Counted from the first letter of the stretch, positions 38,115 through 47,526 are shown. The stretch: 64,000 nt of DNA from Niabella sp. (GCA_027493055.1 JAPUDO010000120.1:1-64000); one strand, 5' to 3'. Notes: generated by a model not told the origin, from the sequence alone. A program made the numbers and translations.

Positions 38115-38696
38115 TCAAAGGCTTTTTATTCCGGCAATTAAATGCGCCACTATATTCTCTTCCATATCCTGTGCCGTATGGCTTTTAGCGCTGCGCTGCC
38201 AGAACTCAAGTCCGCGTACCGAAGACAAAATATTTAATACCACCACATAAGGCATTACAGGCTTCAGCTCGCCATTTTGGATACCGGTTTCCACAATGGC
38301 TTCCATACGCTTCACATAATCCCGGCGGTCAGCAGCAAACCGGGAGAGCTTATCACCTTCCAGGTGCATCCACTGGCTTACCATAACAGAGTATTCTTCA
38401 AACCGGTTCATCATCATGCGGGTGTGGAAGCGGATAAGTGATTCTATTTTTTCCAGCGAACTGGTATGGACCTTTTGCAGGTCATCTAAATGCTGCCGGC
38501 ACTCTTCAGAAACGCTTTCTATAATTTCTTCCAGTATCTGGGCTTTGGATTGTATGTGATTATAAAGGCTGGCAGCTTCTATGCCAATCTTTTCAGCAAG
38601 GTCGCGCATAGAGCTTGCAGCAAAGCCCTTTTCCCTGAACATTGCTGCCGCAGTTCTGAGAATGATCTCTTTTTTTGCTGATTTTTTGCGAGACAT
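38115..38696 (-). CDS. TetR/AcrR-family transcriptional regulator
   Basis: One-component regulator of 193 residues. The N-terminal DNA-binding domain is clear: KKEIILRTAAAMFREKGFAA, then SSMRDLAEKIGIEAASLYNHIQSK with the helix-turn-helix at about 30-50. The rest is the all-helical ligand-binding domain. ATG at 38696 is chosen; ATG at 38705 is also in frame. The ligand is unknown. Neighbouring ketosynthase, dehydrogenase and aldo-keto reductase genes are possible targets, but the upstream stretch to 39006 is repeat rich and no operator stands out. Confidence 0.88.
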   Translation of the reverse strand: MSRKKSAKKEIILRTAAAMFREKGFAASSMRDLAEKIGIEAASLYNHIQSKAQILEEIIESVSEECRQHLDDLQKVHTSSLEKIESLIRFHTRMMMNRFEEYSVMVSQWMHLEGDKLSRFAADRRDYVKRMEAIVETGIQNGELKPVMPYVVVLNILSSVRGLEFWQRSAKSHTAQDMEENIVAHLIAGIKSL

Positions 38697-38782
38697 TATA
38701 CCCATTATATCAAAACTATGTTTTTTAATTCAAACCCGTTAAAAATGTAATGCATGCCGGATGCACAACATTTTTTAGCGCT

Positions 38783-38805
38783 CTGCGAAACATTCTGTTT
38801 CGCAG
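38783..38805. repeat. Hairpin with CTGCGAAAC stem
   Basis: CTGCGAAAC and GTTTCGCAG form a perfect 9-bp stem with a 5-base loop. The same stem sequence (CTGCGAAACT/AGTTTCGCAG) recurs at 59936-59958, so this is a dispersed REP-like hairpin. Smaller dyads AGCC-CTT-GGCT and GTAGCT-AAA-AGCTAC follow within 50 bp. Confidence 0.5.
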
Positions 38806-38861
38806 GATTATTATATAGCCCTTGGCTATTTTTAAATGTAGCTAAAAGCTACAACCTATAA

Positions 38862-38971
38862 GGGGCCGACTAAAAAGGTAAACGAAGGTTCTGAGAATTG
38901 CATAAACGCCTATTAGCCTCCATCACCTACCCGAATAAATGAATCATTTGGCAACCTTTTTGGTCAGCCCC
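38862..38971. repeat. MITE-like element with 18-bp inverted ends
   Basis: GGGGCCGACTAAAAAGGT at 38862-38879 matches ACCTTTTTGGTCAGCCCC at 38954-38971 in inverted orientation at 16 of 18 positions, enclosing 110 bp without an ORF. The GGGGC-GAC-AAAAAGG type of end is like an insertion-sequence terminus. No target duplication is obvious. With the hairpin at 38783 it accounts for the gene-free stretch 38697-39006. Confidence 0.55.
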
Positions 38972-39006
38972 AACAGCGATGTTAAGAGCAGCAATATTAA
39001 ACAACG

Positions 39007-40020
39007 CTACAGCTGAACCATGGCTTTAATAACGCCGTTTTTAGGATCGAGCCAGGATTCAAAATTTTCTTTCACCTCCTCAAAACCTACCGTATGCGTT
39101 ATGTAGGTTTTAGGATTTACCCTACCTGCTTTCATGCTTTTGATGACATGTTCAAAATCATCGCGCGTGGCATTGCGGCTACTCATGAGCGTTGACTCAC
39201 GCTTATGAAACTCGGGATGGCTGAATGAGAAAGGTTCTTTTTGTAACCCTATCAATACATAATTGCCACCATGCGCCAGGTAATGAATGGCGTTATTGAT
39301 GGCCCTCAGATTTCCGGTAGCATCAATAACAGCTGTAGGCATATCGCCTCCTGTAATTTCTTTTAACTGACCGGCAACATCCTTATCCATAGCATTAACG
39401 GCAGCATGCACTTCCAGGTTTTCTTTGCAAAACTGCAGACGCTGTTCATTTACATCCAGCGCAATCACTTTAGCTCCTGCAATACGCGCAAATTCCATAG
39501 TCCCCAGGCCAATAGGACCAGCACCAATTATCAAAACAAAATCACCGGGAGCAACATCAGCACGCCTTACCCCATGCGCTCCTATAGCAAGCGGTTCTAC
39601 AAGGGCCAGTTCGTCAAAGCTCAGCCCTTCACCATGTAATAAATATTTTGAAGGGACAGAAATATATTCTTTCATACCCCCGTCAATATGAACACCAAAT
39701 ACCTTTATATCGGCACAACAATTAGGCTTGCCCCTGCGGCAGGCAATACAGGTGCCGCAACTGAAATAAGGAATGACTGAAACGGCCTCGCCTTTTTCAA
39801 AACCAGGTGCATTGTCAAAGTCAACCAGCTCACCCGAAAGCTCATGCCCTAAAATACGCGGATAATTAAAAAACGGCTGCGTTCCTTCATAAGCATGAAG
39901 GTCGGTACCGCAAATACCAATTCTTTTAATCTTTATGATGGCGCAGTTTTTTTCCGGTTCAGGAACCGGCATATTTCCATATTCAAATAAACCGGGTGAT
40001 GCGCATATTAATGTTCTCAT
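39007..40020 (-). CDS. Zinc-dependent medium-chain alcohol/polyol dehydrogenase
   Basis: MDR-superfamily NAD(P)-dependent dehydrogenase of 337 residues. Catalytic zinc ligands lie in GICGTDLHAYEG (Cys) and GHELSGEL (His-Glu). The structural zinc loop CGTCIACRRGKPNCC has the four expected cysteines, and the Rossmann motif is GAGPIGLG. Relatives include threonine, sorbitol and galactitol dehydrogenases. The aldo-keto reductase gene ends 3 bp upstream, so the two are co-transcribed. They probably act on successive steps of a sugar or polyol pathway. The specific substrate cannot be called; L-fucose or another 6-deoxy sugar is one possibility. Confidence 0.9.
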   Translation of the reverse strand: MRTLICASPGLFEYGNMPVPEPEKNCAIIKIKRIGICGTDLHAYEGTQPFFNYPRILGHELSGELVDFDNAPGFEKGEAVSVIPYFSCGTCIACRRGKPNCCADIKVFGVHIDGGMKEYISVPSKYLLHGEGLSFDELALVEPLAIGAHGVRRADVAPGDFVLIIGAGPIGLGTMEFARIAGAKVIALDVNEQRLQFCKENLEVHAAVNAMDKDVAGQLKEITGGDMPTAVIDATGNLRAINNAIHYLAHGGNYVLIGLQKEPFSFSHPEFHKRESTLMSSRNATRDDFEHVIKSMKAGRVNPKTYITHTVGFEEVKENFESWLDPKNGVIKAMVQL

Positions 40021-40023
40021 TGT

Positions 40024-41037
40024 TTACAAATGTGAATAGTCTTTATCAATCAATCCATCTTCTTTCATTCTTTGCCAGAATACAGCGGGGATTTCGGCAT
40101 TAGCCATTTCTATATTATGCCTTACGCGTTTAGGATTGCTGCTGTTTAATGCAATGCTTTTCACCCCGGGAATATGCAATCCAAAATAAATAGCTGCTGC
40201 CGGGGGTGTTATATTATATTCTGTACAGAGCTCATTAAATCTGTCGCGCCATTTATAATAACTTGCATGCTCAGGGTTTTCCCTGCTCAGCTGTATATAA
40301 TTAAAATAATCGCTGCCCATTAAAAAGCCTCCGTGAAAAACGGCAGAGTTGATGATGGTAATCCCTTTCTGATGCAGCGCTTCCACAAAATCAACCAGCT
40401 CCTTTGGATGATTATAAATGGTATAGCTGTTGGCTATCATTACCCAGTCCAGCTGCACATCCTTCGATATTTTTTCAATAGAACGCCAGTCCTTGGCGCC
40501 GATACCAATACCTGCCACTACGCCTTTCTTTTTCAGATCGGCCAGGGCCCTGTAAGCCTCCAAAACATCAGTGTATCTCTTTTGATAGTCATCATCATCT
40601 GTAGCTGCTGCCAGGTATTCATCAGGGTCGTGCACCGAAGCAATCTGCGAATCGTAGTCACCCAATAGCTCATTACCTTCTTCAAAGCACTGCAATATGC
40701 CGCTGTAGCTTATTTTTTGCTCGGCATCGTATTTAAGATGCTCCCATATCCCCTGCTCAAAAGTAGGCTCGGGGGTAGTAAGCGGTTTTCTTACCCAGGC
40801 AAGCTTATTGCTGATAAGCACCTCGTCTTTGGGGATGCCCAGCTCTTTTAAACATTTACCTAAATCTTCCAAAGCCAGCCCGGCACCATATTTCCCGGCA
40901 GAATCAAACATGGGCGTTCCGGGGCAGGCATCAATATATTCTTTAACAATATCCATTTTTTCCTGGAGGGATCTTTCTTTGTAAAGATTACCTAACAGGC
41001 TGGTTCCGGATATTACTTTTGGCAGCGTTAATTGCAT
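40024..41037 (-). CDS. Aldo/keto reductase, aldose-1-dehydrogenase-like
   Basis: AKR-superfamily (beta/alpha)8 oxidoreductase of 337 residues. The catalytic tetrad is visible: Asp in PMFDSA, Tyr in GKYGAG, Lys in LISNKLAW and His in ASVHDPD. The sequence resembles the D-threo-aldose/L-galactose/L-fucose dehydrogenase subgroup, which oxidises the C1 of pyranoses to lactones. It is first in a two-gene operon with the zinc dehydrogenase. A link with the alpha-fucosidase at 5.7-8.0 kb is attractive but unproved. It has full normal length. Confidence 0.88.
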   Translation of the reverse strand: MQLTLPKVISGTSLLGNLYKERSLQEKMDIVKEYIDACPGTPMFDSAGKYGAGLALEDLGKCLKELGIPKDEVLISNKLAWVRKPLTTPEPTFEQGIWEHLKYDAEQKISYSGILQCFEEGNELLGDYDSQIASVHDPDEYLAAATDDDDYQKRYTDVLEAYRALADLKKKGVVAGIGIGAKDWRSIEKISKDVQLDWVMIANSYTIYNHPKELVDFVEALHQKGITIINSAVFHGGFLMGSDYFNYIQLSRENPEHASYYKWRDRFNELCTEYNITPPAAAIYFGLHIPGVKSIALNSSNPKRVRHNIEMANAEIPAVFWQRMKEDGLIDKDYSHL

Positions 41038-41185
41038 ATTGTAAAAGCTGTTTTAATCTTTAAGCTATCACTAAGAACAGTAAGAAATATAAAGATAGCT
41101 TCAATATTGGTTTAATTACAATATTGAAAAAATAAAAGTGTTTTTATAACCAATCTGTTTTTAACTTGCCGTAAAATACTTTTTT

Positions 41186-41977
41186 ATGAAGCATAAGATT
41201 TTATTATGGCTGCTATCCATTGCTGTTTTGTTTCCGCTTTCAGGCGTATATGCCCAGTCTTTCCCTTCATTTGAAAAGCATACGCTTATAAAAAACCAGG
41301 ATACCTTACCCTACCGGCTGTTATTGCCCCAAAATTATGATCCGCATAAAAAATACCCGCTTGTTATTTTTTTACACGGATCCGGCGAGCGGGGCAATGA
41401 TAACGAAAAGCAGCTCACCCACGGTGCCGCTCTTTTTCTTAAAGAGGAGAACAGGGCAGCGTTTCCTGCCATTGTAGTTTTTCCTCAATGCAGCCAAAGA
41501 TCTTTCTGGAGCAATGTAAAAATTACAGGCGCGGGCAAAGACAGGTCTTTTGAGTTTACAGCCGGTGGCGCCCCTACCTTTCCCATGCAGCTGGTAATGG
41601 AACTTACCAAAGAGCTGTTTGATAAATACAGCGTGCAACGTAAAAAAGTATATGTGATAGGATTAAGTATGGGTGGCATGGGCACTTTTGAGCTGGTAAA
41701 CAGAATGCCCCGGACCTTTGCTGCAGCCATCCCTATATGTGGCGGGGCCAGCGCAGCTACAGCCCCTAACCTGAAAAAAGTAAAGTGGTGGGTATTTCAC
41801 GGCGCTAAAGACGATGTAGTGCCGCCAAAATATTCAGAAGAAATGGTAGCCGCCATGAAAAAAAGCAAAGTGAATGTTAAGTTTACATTATTTCCGGATG
41901 CCAATCATAATAGCTGGGATGCAACGTTTGCACAACCCGGACTATTAAACTGGCTGTTTTCGCAACAGCGTAAATAA
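41186..41977 (+). CDS. Secreted esterase (dienelactone-hydrolase/PHB-depolymerase-like)
   Basis: Secreted alpha/beta-hydrolase of 263 residues with signal MKHKILLWLLSIAVLFPLSGVYAQ. The mature start carries the YRLLLPQNYDPHKKYPLVIFLHG oxyanion region (split at about 42-64). Catalytic residues are Ser in GLSMGGMGTF, Asp in HGAKDDVVP and His in DANHNSW. Domain organisation matches the feruloyl-esterase-like/prolyl-oligopeptidase-like family that removes acyl groups from plant or algal polysaccharides. It stands alone on the plus strand between the aldo-keto reductase and the small membrane gene. Confidence 0.85.
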   Translation: MKHKILLWLLSIAVLFPLSGVYAQSFPSFEKHTLIKNQDTLPYRLLLPQNYDPHKKYPLVIFLHGSGERGNDNEKQLTHGAALFLKEENRAAFPAIVVFPQCSQRSFWSNVKITGAGKDRSFEFTAGGAPTFPMQLVMELTKELFDKYSVQRKKVYVIGLSMGGMGTFELVNRMPRTFAAAIPICGGASAATAPNLKKVKWWVFHGAKDDVVPPKYSEEMVAAMKKSKVNVKFTLFPDANHNSWDATFAQPGLLNWLFSQQRK

Positions 41978-42144
41978 ACTGCTATATTATTTTCTTATTA
42001 AATCAGCTTTTATACAAAATTTATCCTTAAAAAACATGTTATTTTAGATGGGGTACCAAAACTTTTTTAAGTAAATTTGTTATTATAGTAAAGCGGTATA
42101 TAATTTGCTATAAATCTGTACCCCAATTGGATAAATTTTATTTG

Positions 42145-42363
42145 ATGAAAAAAACGTACAGTGTATTAGGTTTAGTGTTACTAGGTGTTGCGGTTACAGC
42201 CGTTGCCGGGGCTTTGTGCAACATAAAAGTACAAAAACGCAAATCACGCCACCGCCTTTCTGCCGTGTCAGATGAGGGATATGAAATTGCCCATGATATT
42301 ATTTATCCTGATAAATATGCCTCCCAGAAAGATAAAAGGCTCAGGTATGGCCCGGTCTTTTAA
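42145..42363 (+). CDS. Small single-pass membrane protein
   Basis: A 72-residue product from ATG 42145 (a TTG is six codons upstream). One transmembrane helix, about residues 6-22 (LGLVLLGVAVTAVAGAL), is followed by a basic stretch (KVQKRKSRHR) and a soluble tail with DEGYEIAHDIIYPDKYASQ. I do not recognise the family. The tail looks conserved in character rather than random, so the gene is probably real. It converges on the PstS-like gene, whose stop lies 16 bp away. Confidence 0.55.
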   Translation: MKKTYSVLGLVLLGVAVTAVAGALCNIKVQKRKSRHRLSAVSDEGYEIAHDIIYPDKYASQKDKRLRYGPVF

Positions 42364-42379
42364 CTAATACACCATTTAT

Positions 42380-43336
42380 TTATTCCGGAATAAATCCACA
42401 TTCTGCAAGCGTTGATTTTGCATTTGCTGACTGCAGCCATTCATATAATTTATAGGCCATGGAATTATGGTCTAAATTAGACCGGATGGCAACATACAAT
42501 TTTGTTATAAAGGGATAGGAGCCGTCTTTAATCGTTCCCTCGCCAGGAAAAGCGCCGTTGATGGCTATTTTGGGTATTTCACTATCGGGTACACGCGCCT
42601 GTAAATTTTTGTAGTTATTAAAGGTGTAACAAACAGCATTTTCGTTTCCCCTGATTTCCTGGAAAACCCCCAACATTCCCCCAATGCCGCTTTCGGGAAA
42701 ATCTGCCGGTTCCAGGCCAGCCATTACCAGCGCTCTGAACACCTCCTCGCTGCCCGAATTGCGCGGACGTGTAAAAACCTTTATATCTGCATCCTTACCG
42801 CCAACTTCCGACCAATTGGTTATTTTACCGGTATATATTTTGCGTACCTGGTCCGCCGTAAGCGATTTTACGGGATTGTTTTTATTTACCAAAAAAACAA
42901 AAGCATCGGAAGCAATGGGGGTTTCCATAACCGAAACTCCGACAGCATTAGCATAGGCCTTTTCATCAGGCGAAGCGGTGCTGCTTCTGAGTATAATATC
43001 TGCTTTCCCGTCAACCAGGTTGATAAACGCATCGTGGGTTTTAGAGCTTTTTAATCTTTGCCAGAAAAAAGAAGAATACTGCTCAGGGATTTTTTCATAT
43101 ACCGGCTGCAAGAGCCATTCAGAACTAATGCCCGGCGCCACCCATTGGTAAGGTACCCCTAACATTTTACAGGCCACGGTTACGTTCAGCACACTCGCAG
43201 AAGTAGAACCATCTACTTTCGGATAGTTTTCAAAAGAAATATTTTCTATCCCCGTAAATTTTTCTCCCTGCTTTTCCTTGTTGCAACCTGTGCAGGCAAT
43301 AATTGCAACCAGTAAAAAAATAGCGGCTTTATTCAT
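42380..43336 (-). CDS. PstS-like phosphate-binding lipoprotein
   Basis: Periplasmic substrate-binding protein of the PBP-like (PstS) superfamily, 318 residues. The lipobox is ACTGC (Cys18). Ligand-binding loops include KVDGSTSASVL (phosphate P-loop-like), RSSTASPDE and TRPRNSGSEEVF, the last matching the RxxGSGT-type loop of PstS. No pstCAB permease genes are near, so it is an orphan binding protein, perhaps used in phosphate sensing. Length is normal for the family. Confidence 0.8.
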   Translation of the reverse strand: MNKAAIFLLVAIIACTGCNKEKQGEKFTGIENISFENYPKVDGSTSASVLNVTVACKMLGVPYQWVAPGISSEWLLQPVYEKIPEQYSSFFWQRLKSSKTHDAFINLVDGKADIILRSSTASPDEKAYANAVGVSVMETPIASDAFVFLVNKNNPVKSLTADQVRKIYTGKITNWSEVGGKDADIKVFTRPRNSGSEEVFRALVMAGLEPADFPESGIGGMLGVFQEIRGNENAVCYTFNNYKNLQARVPDSEIPKIAINGAFPGEGTIKDGSYPFITKLYVAIRSNLDHNSMAYKLYEWLQSANAKSTLAECGFIPE

Positions 43337-43442
43337 GATCGGCTTGGATTTTTATCTTTTATAAGACGAATAAGTTTGTCCAGATGCAACAGCGCCGGTT
43401 ATACGCGAGATAATGTTTTGAGATTTCCTCATTTAATTTCAG

Positions 43443-43470
43443 AAATATTTGTGTATTCGTGGCAATGTTT
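43443..43470. repeat. Solo copy of TGTG-AT-GTGGCAAT repeat
   Basis: The stretch AATATTTGTGTATTCGTGG and its continuation CAATGTTT matches the right arm of the inverted-repeat element at 53567-53771 at about 22 of 27 positions. It lies just upstream of the phosphoesterase gene at 43499. Confidence 0.35.
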
Positions 43471-43498
43471 GCTGTTGTAGCAACTATTTTTGAAGTAT

Positions 43499-44587
43499 AT
43501 GCGTAAACTTTTGCAATACCTGTTCAGAAAGCCTATCTTATGGCTATCAGACAGGTTTGCCTCACGCCCTGATAAAGAAAGAATTTACAATGCCCTTTCA
43601 AAGCTCTACAACAGTATTTTAGAAGAGCCGGGGGAAAAGGGCCCTGTTATTTCCCTGGATGATTATGGCGGGCGATTTATTATTTTTTCAGACCAGCATA
43701 AGGGCAACCGGAACGGTGCTGATGATTTTGTAACTGCCGAAGCAAGCTACCTGGCAGCACTGGAATACTATTATCAGAATAATTTTTGCTTTATTGGCCT
43801 CGGCGACTGTGAAGAGCTTTGGGAGAATCTTTTCTGGCAGGTGAAAAAAGCCTATAAAGCTACTTTTGAGCTGGAGGGCAGGTTCCTTTCACAAAATGCT
43901 TTTATTAAAATATTCGGTAATCACGATCTGTATTGGGCCAATGATCCCCTGGCTTCTTTTGAGCTGGAAAATATATATGGGCAGAAAGTAAAAGTGTATG
44001 AAGGAGCTATTTTAACAACAGAGGTGAACGGCACGCCATTGCAAATATTATGCACACATGGGCACCAGGGCGATGCTAACAGCGACGGCAACTGGTTTAC
44101 AAAATTTTTTATAGCCAGGATATGGGCGCCTTTACAATCGTTCCTGCGTATCAATCCCAACGAGCCCTCCAATGATAGTTATAAAAAAACCATACATAAC
44201 GAGATAATGTATGAGTGGAGCGCCACCCAAAAAAATATGATACTGATCACGGGCCACACGCACCAGCCGGTGTTTGAATCACTCACCCACCTGGAACGGC
44301 TGCACCGGCAAATGCGTTTTGCCGAAGAGCATAAGGACGAAAGCCTGATTGCAAAGATCAATGACGAGGTAAAAACCTATCAAAAGCGCTTTGATACGCT
44401 GGATGAGGATTATACTGCCATAAAACCTACTTATTACAACACAGGCTGCTGCTGCTTTTCAGATGGAGATATAACAGGCATAGAAATAGAAAACGGTTTT
44501 ATCCGCCTTATAAAGTGGCAGCATAAAACCGTAAATCCGTCAAGAGTGGTCCTGGAAGAAAAGCTATTGTCTGACCTGGTAAAGTAA
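43499..44587 (+). CDS. Calcineurin-like metallophosphoesterase
   Basis: Cytoplasmic-type metallophosphatase of 362 residues, starting at ATG 43499 (a TTG is three codons before). Metal-binding motifs in order are IFSDQHKGNRNGADD, GLGDCEELWENL, FGNHDLYW, CTHGHQGD and TGHTHQP, so both metals should bind. The architecture resembles UDP-diacylglucosamine hydrolase-like phosphoesterases, but there is no proof of that substrate. The C-terminus (TYYNTGCCCFSDGDITGIEI) has three adjacent cysteines. It ends 5 bp before the convergent hypothetical gene. Confidence 0.82.
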   Translation: MRKLLQYLFRKPILWLSDRFASRPDKERIYNALSKLYNSILEEPGEKGPVISLDDYGGRFIIFSDQHKGNRNGADDFVTAEASYLAALEYYYQNNFCFIGLGDCEELWENLFWQVKKAYKATFELEGRFLSQNAFIKIFGNHDLYWANDPLASFELENIYGQKVKVYEGAILTTEVNGTPLQILCTHGHQGDANSDGNWFTKFFIARIWAPLQSFLRINPNEPSNDSYKKTIHNEIMYEWSATQKNMILITGHTHQPVFESLTHLERLHRQMRFAEEHKDESLIAKINDEVKTYQKRFDTLDEDYTAIKPTYYNTGCCCFSDGDITGIEIENGFIRLIKWQHKTVNPSRVVLEEKLLSDLVK

Positions 44588-44592
44588 AAAGC

Positions 44593-45174
44593 CTACCATA
44601 TAAATTTCGCCAGCGATTTACCGGCTTTGGCATACGCTTCAGAAATTCTCCAGCTTGTATCAAAATCGTATCCCATTGCATCGCGGCCGGGGGCGTTATC
44701 AATAGTAATAACGGCTACAACCTTATTCCTGTTAGCTGTTTCTACAATAGTAACAACTGCGTTAATAGACGCACTTTTTCTCCATGCACCTACATTAAAG
44801 CCCGGCTCTATAAATGTAGTATGAAATATTAAAGTATATTTTGCGCTCTTTTCATTTTTTACGTTCGATTTTTCTAAAAACTGTTCCAGGAACTGGGGCT
44901 CATAAGCGCGGCTTCTGTCATTGATCCATGCTTCGGCCCATTTATCACCTTTGCCTTCCTCTTTTTTATTGTACTCTTCTCTTTTTTTCGCAATGTATTC
45001 TTCTTCATTCTTGAATTTGCCCACACCCAGGTTGTCATAGGTAAATTCTATATTCAGGGCCTTTTCGCCTTTAAGAGCGCTGGCATCCCCTTCTTTTACT
45101 TTTATTTTCTGACCATTTGCAAGGCTGCAGAACAACAGTGAAGCCACTATTAACGAGAGCGCATACAGTTTCAT
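44593..45174 (-). CDS. Secreted hypothetical protein
   Basis: Protein of 193 residues with signal MKLYALSLIVASLLFCSLANGQ. The mature region has a lysine/glutamate-rich helix (EEEYIAKKREEYNKKEEGKGDKW, split at about 57-80) and a domain with TLIFHTTFIEPGFNVGAW and SWRISEAYAKAGKSLAKFI. It resembles secreted Bacteroidota hypotheticals of unknown function. It follows the ketosynthase-like gene by 25 bp on the same strand, so it may share its transcript. Confidence 0.65.
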   Translation of the reverse strand: MKLYALSLIVASLLFCSLANGQKIKVKEGDASALKGEKALNIEFTYDNLGVGKFKNEEEYIAKKREEYNKKEEGKGDKWAEAWINDRSRAYEPQFLEQFLEKSNVKNEKSAKYTLIFHTTFIEPGFNVGAWRKSASINAVVTIVETANRNKVVAVITIDNAPGRDAMGYDFDTSWRISEAYAKAGKSLAKFIW

Positions 45175-45199
45175 AAATAATATAGTTTTTGTTTAAAAT

Positions 45200-46228
45200 T
45201 TATTGTGTTACAAAGATAAAGCTATGTTGCATCCCCTGGTACTGATTGTATATAATAATACGATCTACCTGGCTAAGGTTATGCTCATTTTTATAGAAAT
45301 GGGGCGGCAGGTTTTGTTCTTTAAGTGCATAGCAGGCCAGCCATAAAGCAAAAGAGGATGCGGTGGGGTACTCTCCGGTTACATGCTTAAAACGGGCTAC
45401 GGGTATAGCCGAGCCAAATACCTCCTCACAGCTCTCATAAAGTGGGGTTTGCCGCAAATCGCCGTTTTCTCCGGATAAAAAAATGGTATTATCGGCAACC
45501 GGGGCCCATTCAGCAATAAAATCCTTAAACCGGCCAACCACCGTTCCGGGATCTGTGCTGTGAAACAGGCTAACCGCTTTTATTTGAGCCAGGGCATTTA
45601 CCGGGCTGCCATTTACAATAAACATAGCTGCGCCTTCACCTGCAATGGTAGCAGGGGTTTTATCAGTATAAAGGTGTTTATTGGTTTTGATTTTGCTATA
45701 CCAGCCGGCCAGGCAGTCAATATTATAGTTATAGGAAGATATTTCGTCCACCCCGCCTACCAGGTAACTTTTATGCGAATGCCCGCTAATAAGCATTTGG
45801 GCATCCAGCAAAGCATTTTCAAAAGCCAGGCCGTTATGAACGTGCGTGGCATTATAGCCCCGGTTTTTAGTGATCAGGCTTAATTGACCGGCAATGGCAT
45901 TGGGTGTGCTTTGTACAAAAGCAGCGGGGGCTAAAAGCCCCTCTTCATAGTCAACAATCTGGTTGAGGAATATAATGCAATCCTCCATCCCTCCGTTGGC
46001 AGTGCCAATAATAATGCCGTCTGCCACATTATTCTTAAGTAAAGGCAAGCCGGTGCCAATGCCCATCCTCACCGCTTTACTCATGCGGCGCAGCATAGCC
46101 GGTGGTACCCCTTCCAATACAGGTTCTTTAGCTAACAGCTTACCATCAGCAGAAATGCTTATTTCTTCCAGTTGAATAAGGCCGTTGGTTTGCTGCGGGG
46201 AGATACAGGTATGTTGATGAATGTACAT
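45200..46228 (-). CDS. Beta-ketoacyl synthase-like protein without active-site Cys (chain-length factor)
   Basis: Thiolase-fold protein of 342 residues, paralogue of the plus-strand protein at 35426-36481. Shared blocks are MLRRMSKAVRMG, GTANGGMEDCIIFL, LAPAAFVQSTPNAIAGQL, VGGVDEISS and GEGAAMFIV. The Cys position again lacks the nucleophile (HVHNGLAFENALL), so it cannot form the acyl-enzyme itself. By analogy with flexirubin or aryl-polyene systems, it probably forms a heterodimer with the true ketosynthase encoded 107 bp upstream. It is in the minus-strand set ACP - ketosynthase - chain-length factor. Confidence 0.82.
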   Translation of the reverse strand: MYIHQHTCISPQQTNGLIQLEEISISADGKLLAKEPVLEGVPPAMLRRMSKAVRMGIGTGLPLLKNNVADGIIIGTANGGMEDCIIFLNQIVDYEEGLLAPAAFVQSTPNAIAGQLSLITKNRGYNATHVHNGLAFENALLDAQMLISGHSHKSYLVGGVDEISSYNYNIDCLAGWYSKIKTNKHLYTDKTPATIAGEGAAMFIVNGSPVNALAQIKAVSLFHSTDPGTVVGRFKDFIAEWAPVADNTIFLSGENGDLRQTPLYESCEEVFGSAIPVARFKHVTGEYPTASSFALWLACYALKEQNLPPHFYKNEHNLSQVDRIIIYNQYQGMQHSFIFVTQ

Positions 46229-46335
46229 TGCTTAGTATTTTAGAGGGCAGAAGTACCGGTAAAAGCCCTTTTCCAATTCAGTAATGATGCCAAAATGCCC
46301 TCTCATAAAAGAAATGCAAAGCATTTTAAACTATC

Positions 46336-47526
46336 TTAAATTTTTGAGAACACCAGCGAAGTGCAATTGCCGCCGAAGCCGAACGAATTAGACATAACAT
46401 GCCGCAGATGTGTTTTCTTATATTTCCTCACAGGAACCTGCATTGTTGAAGCAATGGGTTCTTCAAAATTCAATGAAGGATATATTTCCTGGTTTTGCAG
46501 GCCCAAAATACTGTAAACAGCTTCCACAGCACCTGCGGCACCAAGAGTATGGCCGGTATAGGATTTAGTACTTGCAAAGGCAGGCACTTTTTCAAACAGC
46601 CGCAGCATGGCAACGCTTTCCGTTTCATCATTATTTTCGGTAGCTGTACCATGTGCATTTATAAAATCTATGTCGCCCGGCTTCAACCCTGCCACTTCAA
46701 GCGCTCTTTGCATGCAAAGAAAAGGGCCTTCACCGTCAGCCGAAGTAGCGGAAGCGTGAAATGCATCGTTACTGTTTCCATACCCCGTTACTGCTGCATA
46801 TATATTTTTGCCCGCCGCATCCTCTTCCTTTTCCAACACCAGGAAAGCCGCCCCCTCACCAAGATTCAGCCCTTTCCTGCCGGCATCAAATGGACGGCAA
46901 GGCTTATCAGATAATATCATCAGCGCGTTAAACCCGTTAATGGTGTATTTGGACAGGCTGTCCACGCCACCGGCAATCACTTTTTTAGCCAGTCCGTTCT
47001 TTATTAAACGCGCCCCATACATAATAGCATTGGCCGATGAAGAGCAGGCCGTATTAAATGTATTTACAATTCCGCCAATACCCAGCTGCTGCTGCAGAAA
47101 AAGAGTATTGGCGCTGTTAGAATAAGACTGCAGATAAGGGGAAGCACTTTGATCCGGCAAATTAGCATCAGCATACATTTCATCCGTCAGGCACATACCG
47201 CCAACGGTGCTGGCCCCTACCAGCGCGGTAGCAGCATCAGAGAGCACCGCTTCTGATAAGCAGGCGTCTGCAATGGCCTGCTGTACTGCATAAAAGGCTA
47301 TCAAATCTGTTCTTGTAGCCGAAGCATTAGTAACATTCAGTTTTTCAGCAAGGGCCGCAGTAGCCATTTTAATTTCTCCTAAGGGCTGCTTTTCTATGTA
47401 TTTACTGCGCAAAAAATGAGCCTTACCAATACCACTTTTGCCATTCATTAAAGCGGTACGGTGTTCACTGAGTACCTCCCCGATAGCAGTAATAATTCCT
47501 ATACCTGTTACTACAATCCGGCCCAT
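46336..47526 (-). CDS. Beta-ketoacyl-ACP synthase (FabF-like)
   Basis: Elongating ketosynthase of 396 residues with an intact active site: Cys161 in TACSSSANAI, His292 in NAHGTATENND and His326 in SYTGHTLGAAGA. It condenses acyl-ACP with malonyl-ACP. It is the only ketosynthase in the window with a catalytic cysteine, next to an ACP and two chain-length-factor-like paralogues, so it is probably devoted to a specialised polyene pathway rather than bulk fatty-acid synthesis. The ACP gene ends 9 bp upstream. No acyltransferase or ketoreductase lies in the window. Confidence 0.9.
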   Translation of the reverse strand: MGRIVVTGIGIITAIGEVLSEHRTALMNGKSGIGKAHFLRSKYIEKQPLGEIKMATAALAEKLNVTNASATRTDLIAFYAVQQAIADACLSEAVLSDAATALVGASTVGGMCLTDEMYADANLPDQSASPYLQSYSNSANTLFLQQQLGIGGIVNTFNTACSSSANAIMYGARLIKNGLAKKVIAGGVDSLSKYTINGFNALMILSDKPCRPFDAGRKGLNLGEGAAFLVLEKEEDAAGKNIYAAVTGYGNSNDAFHASATSADGEGPFLCMQRALEVAGLKPGDIDFINAHGTATENNDETESVAMLRLFEKVPAFASTKSYTGHTLGAAGAVEAVYSILGLQNQEIYPSLNFEEPIASTMQVPVRKYKKTHLRHVMSNSFGFGGNCTSLVFSKI

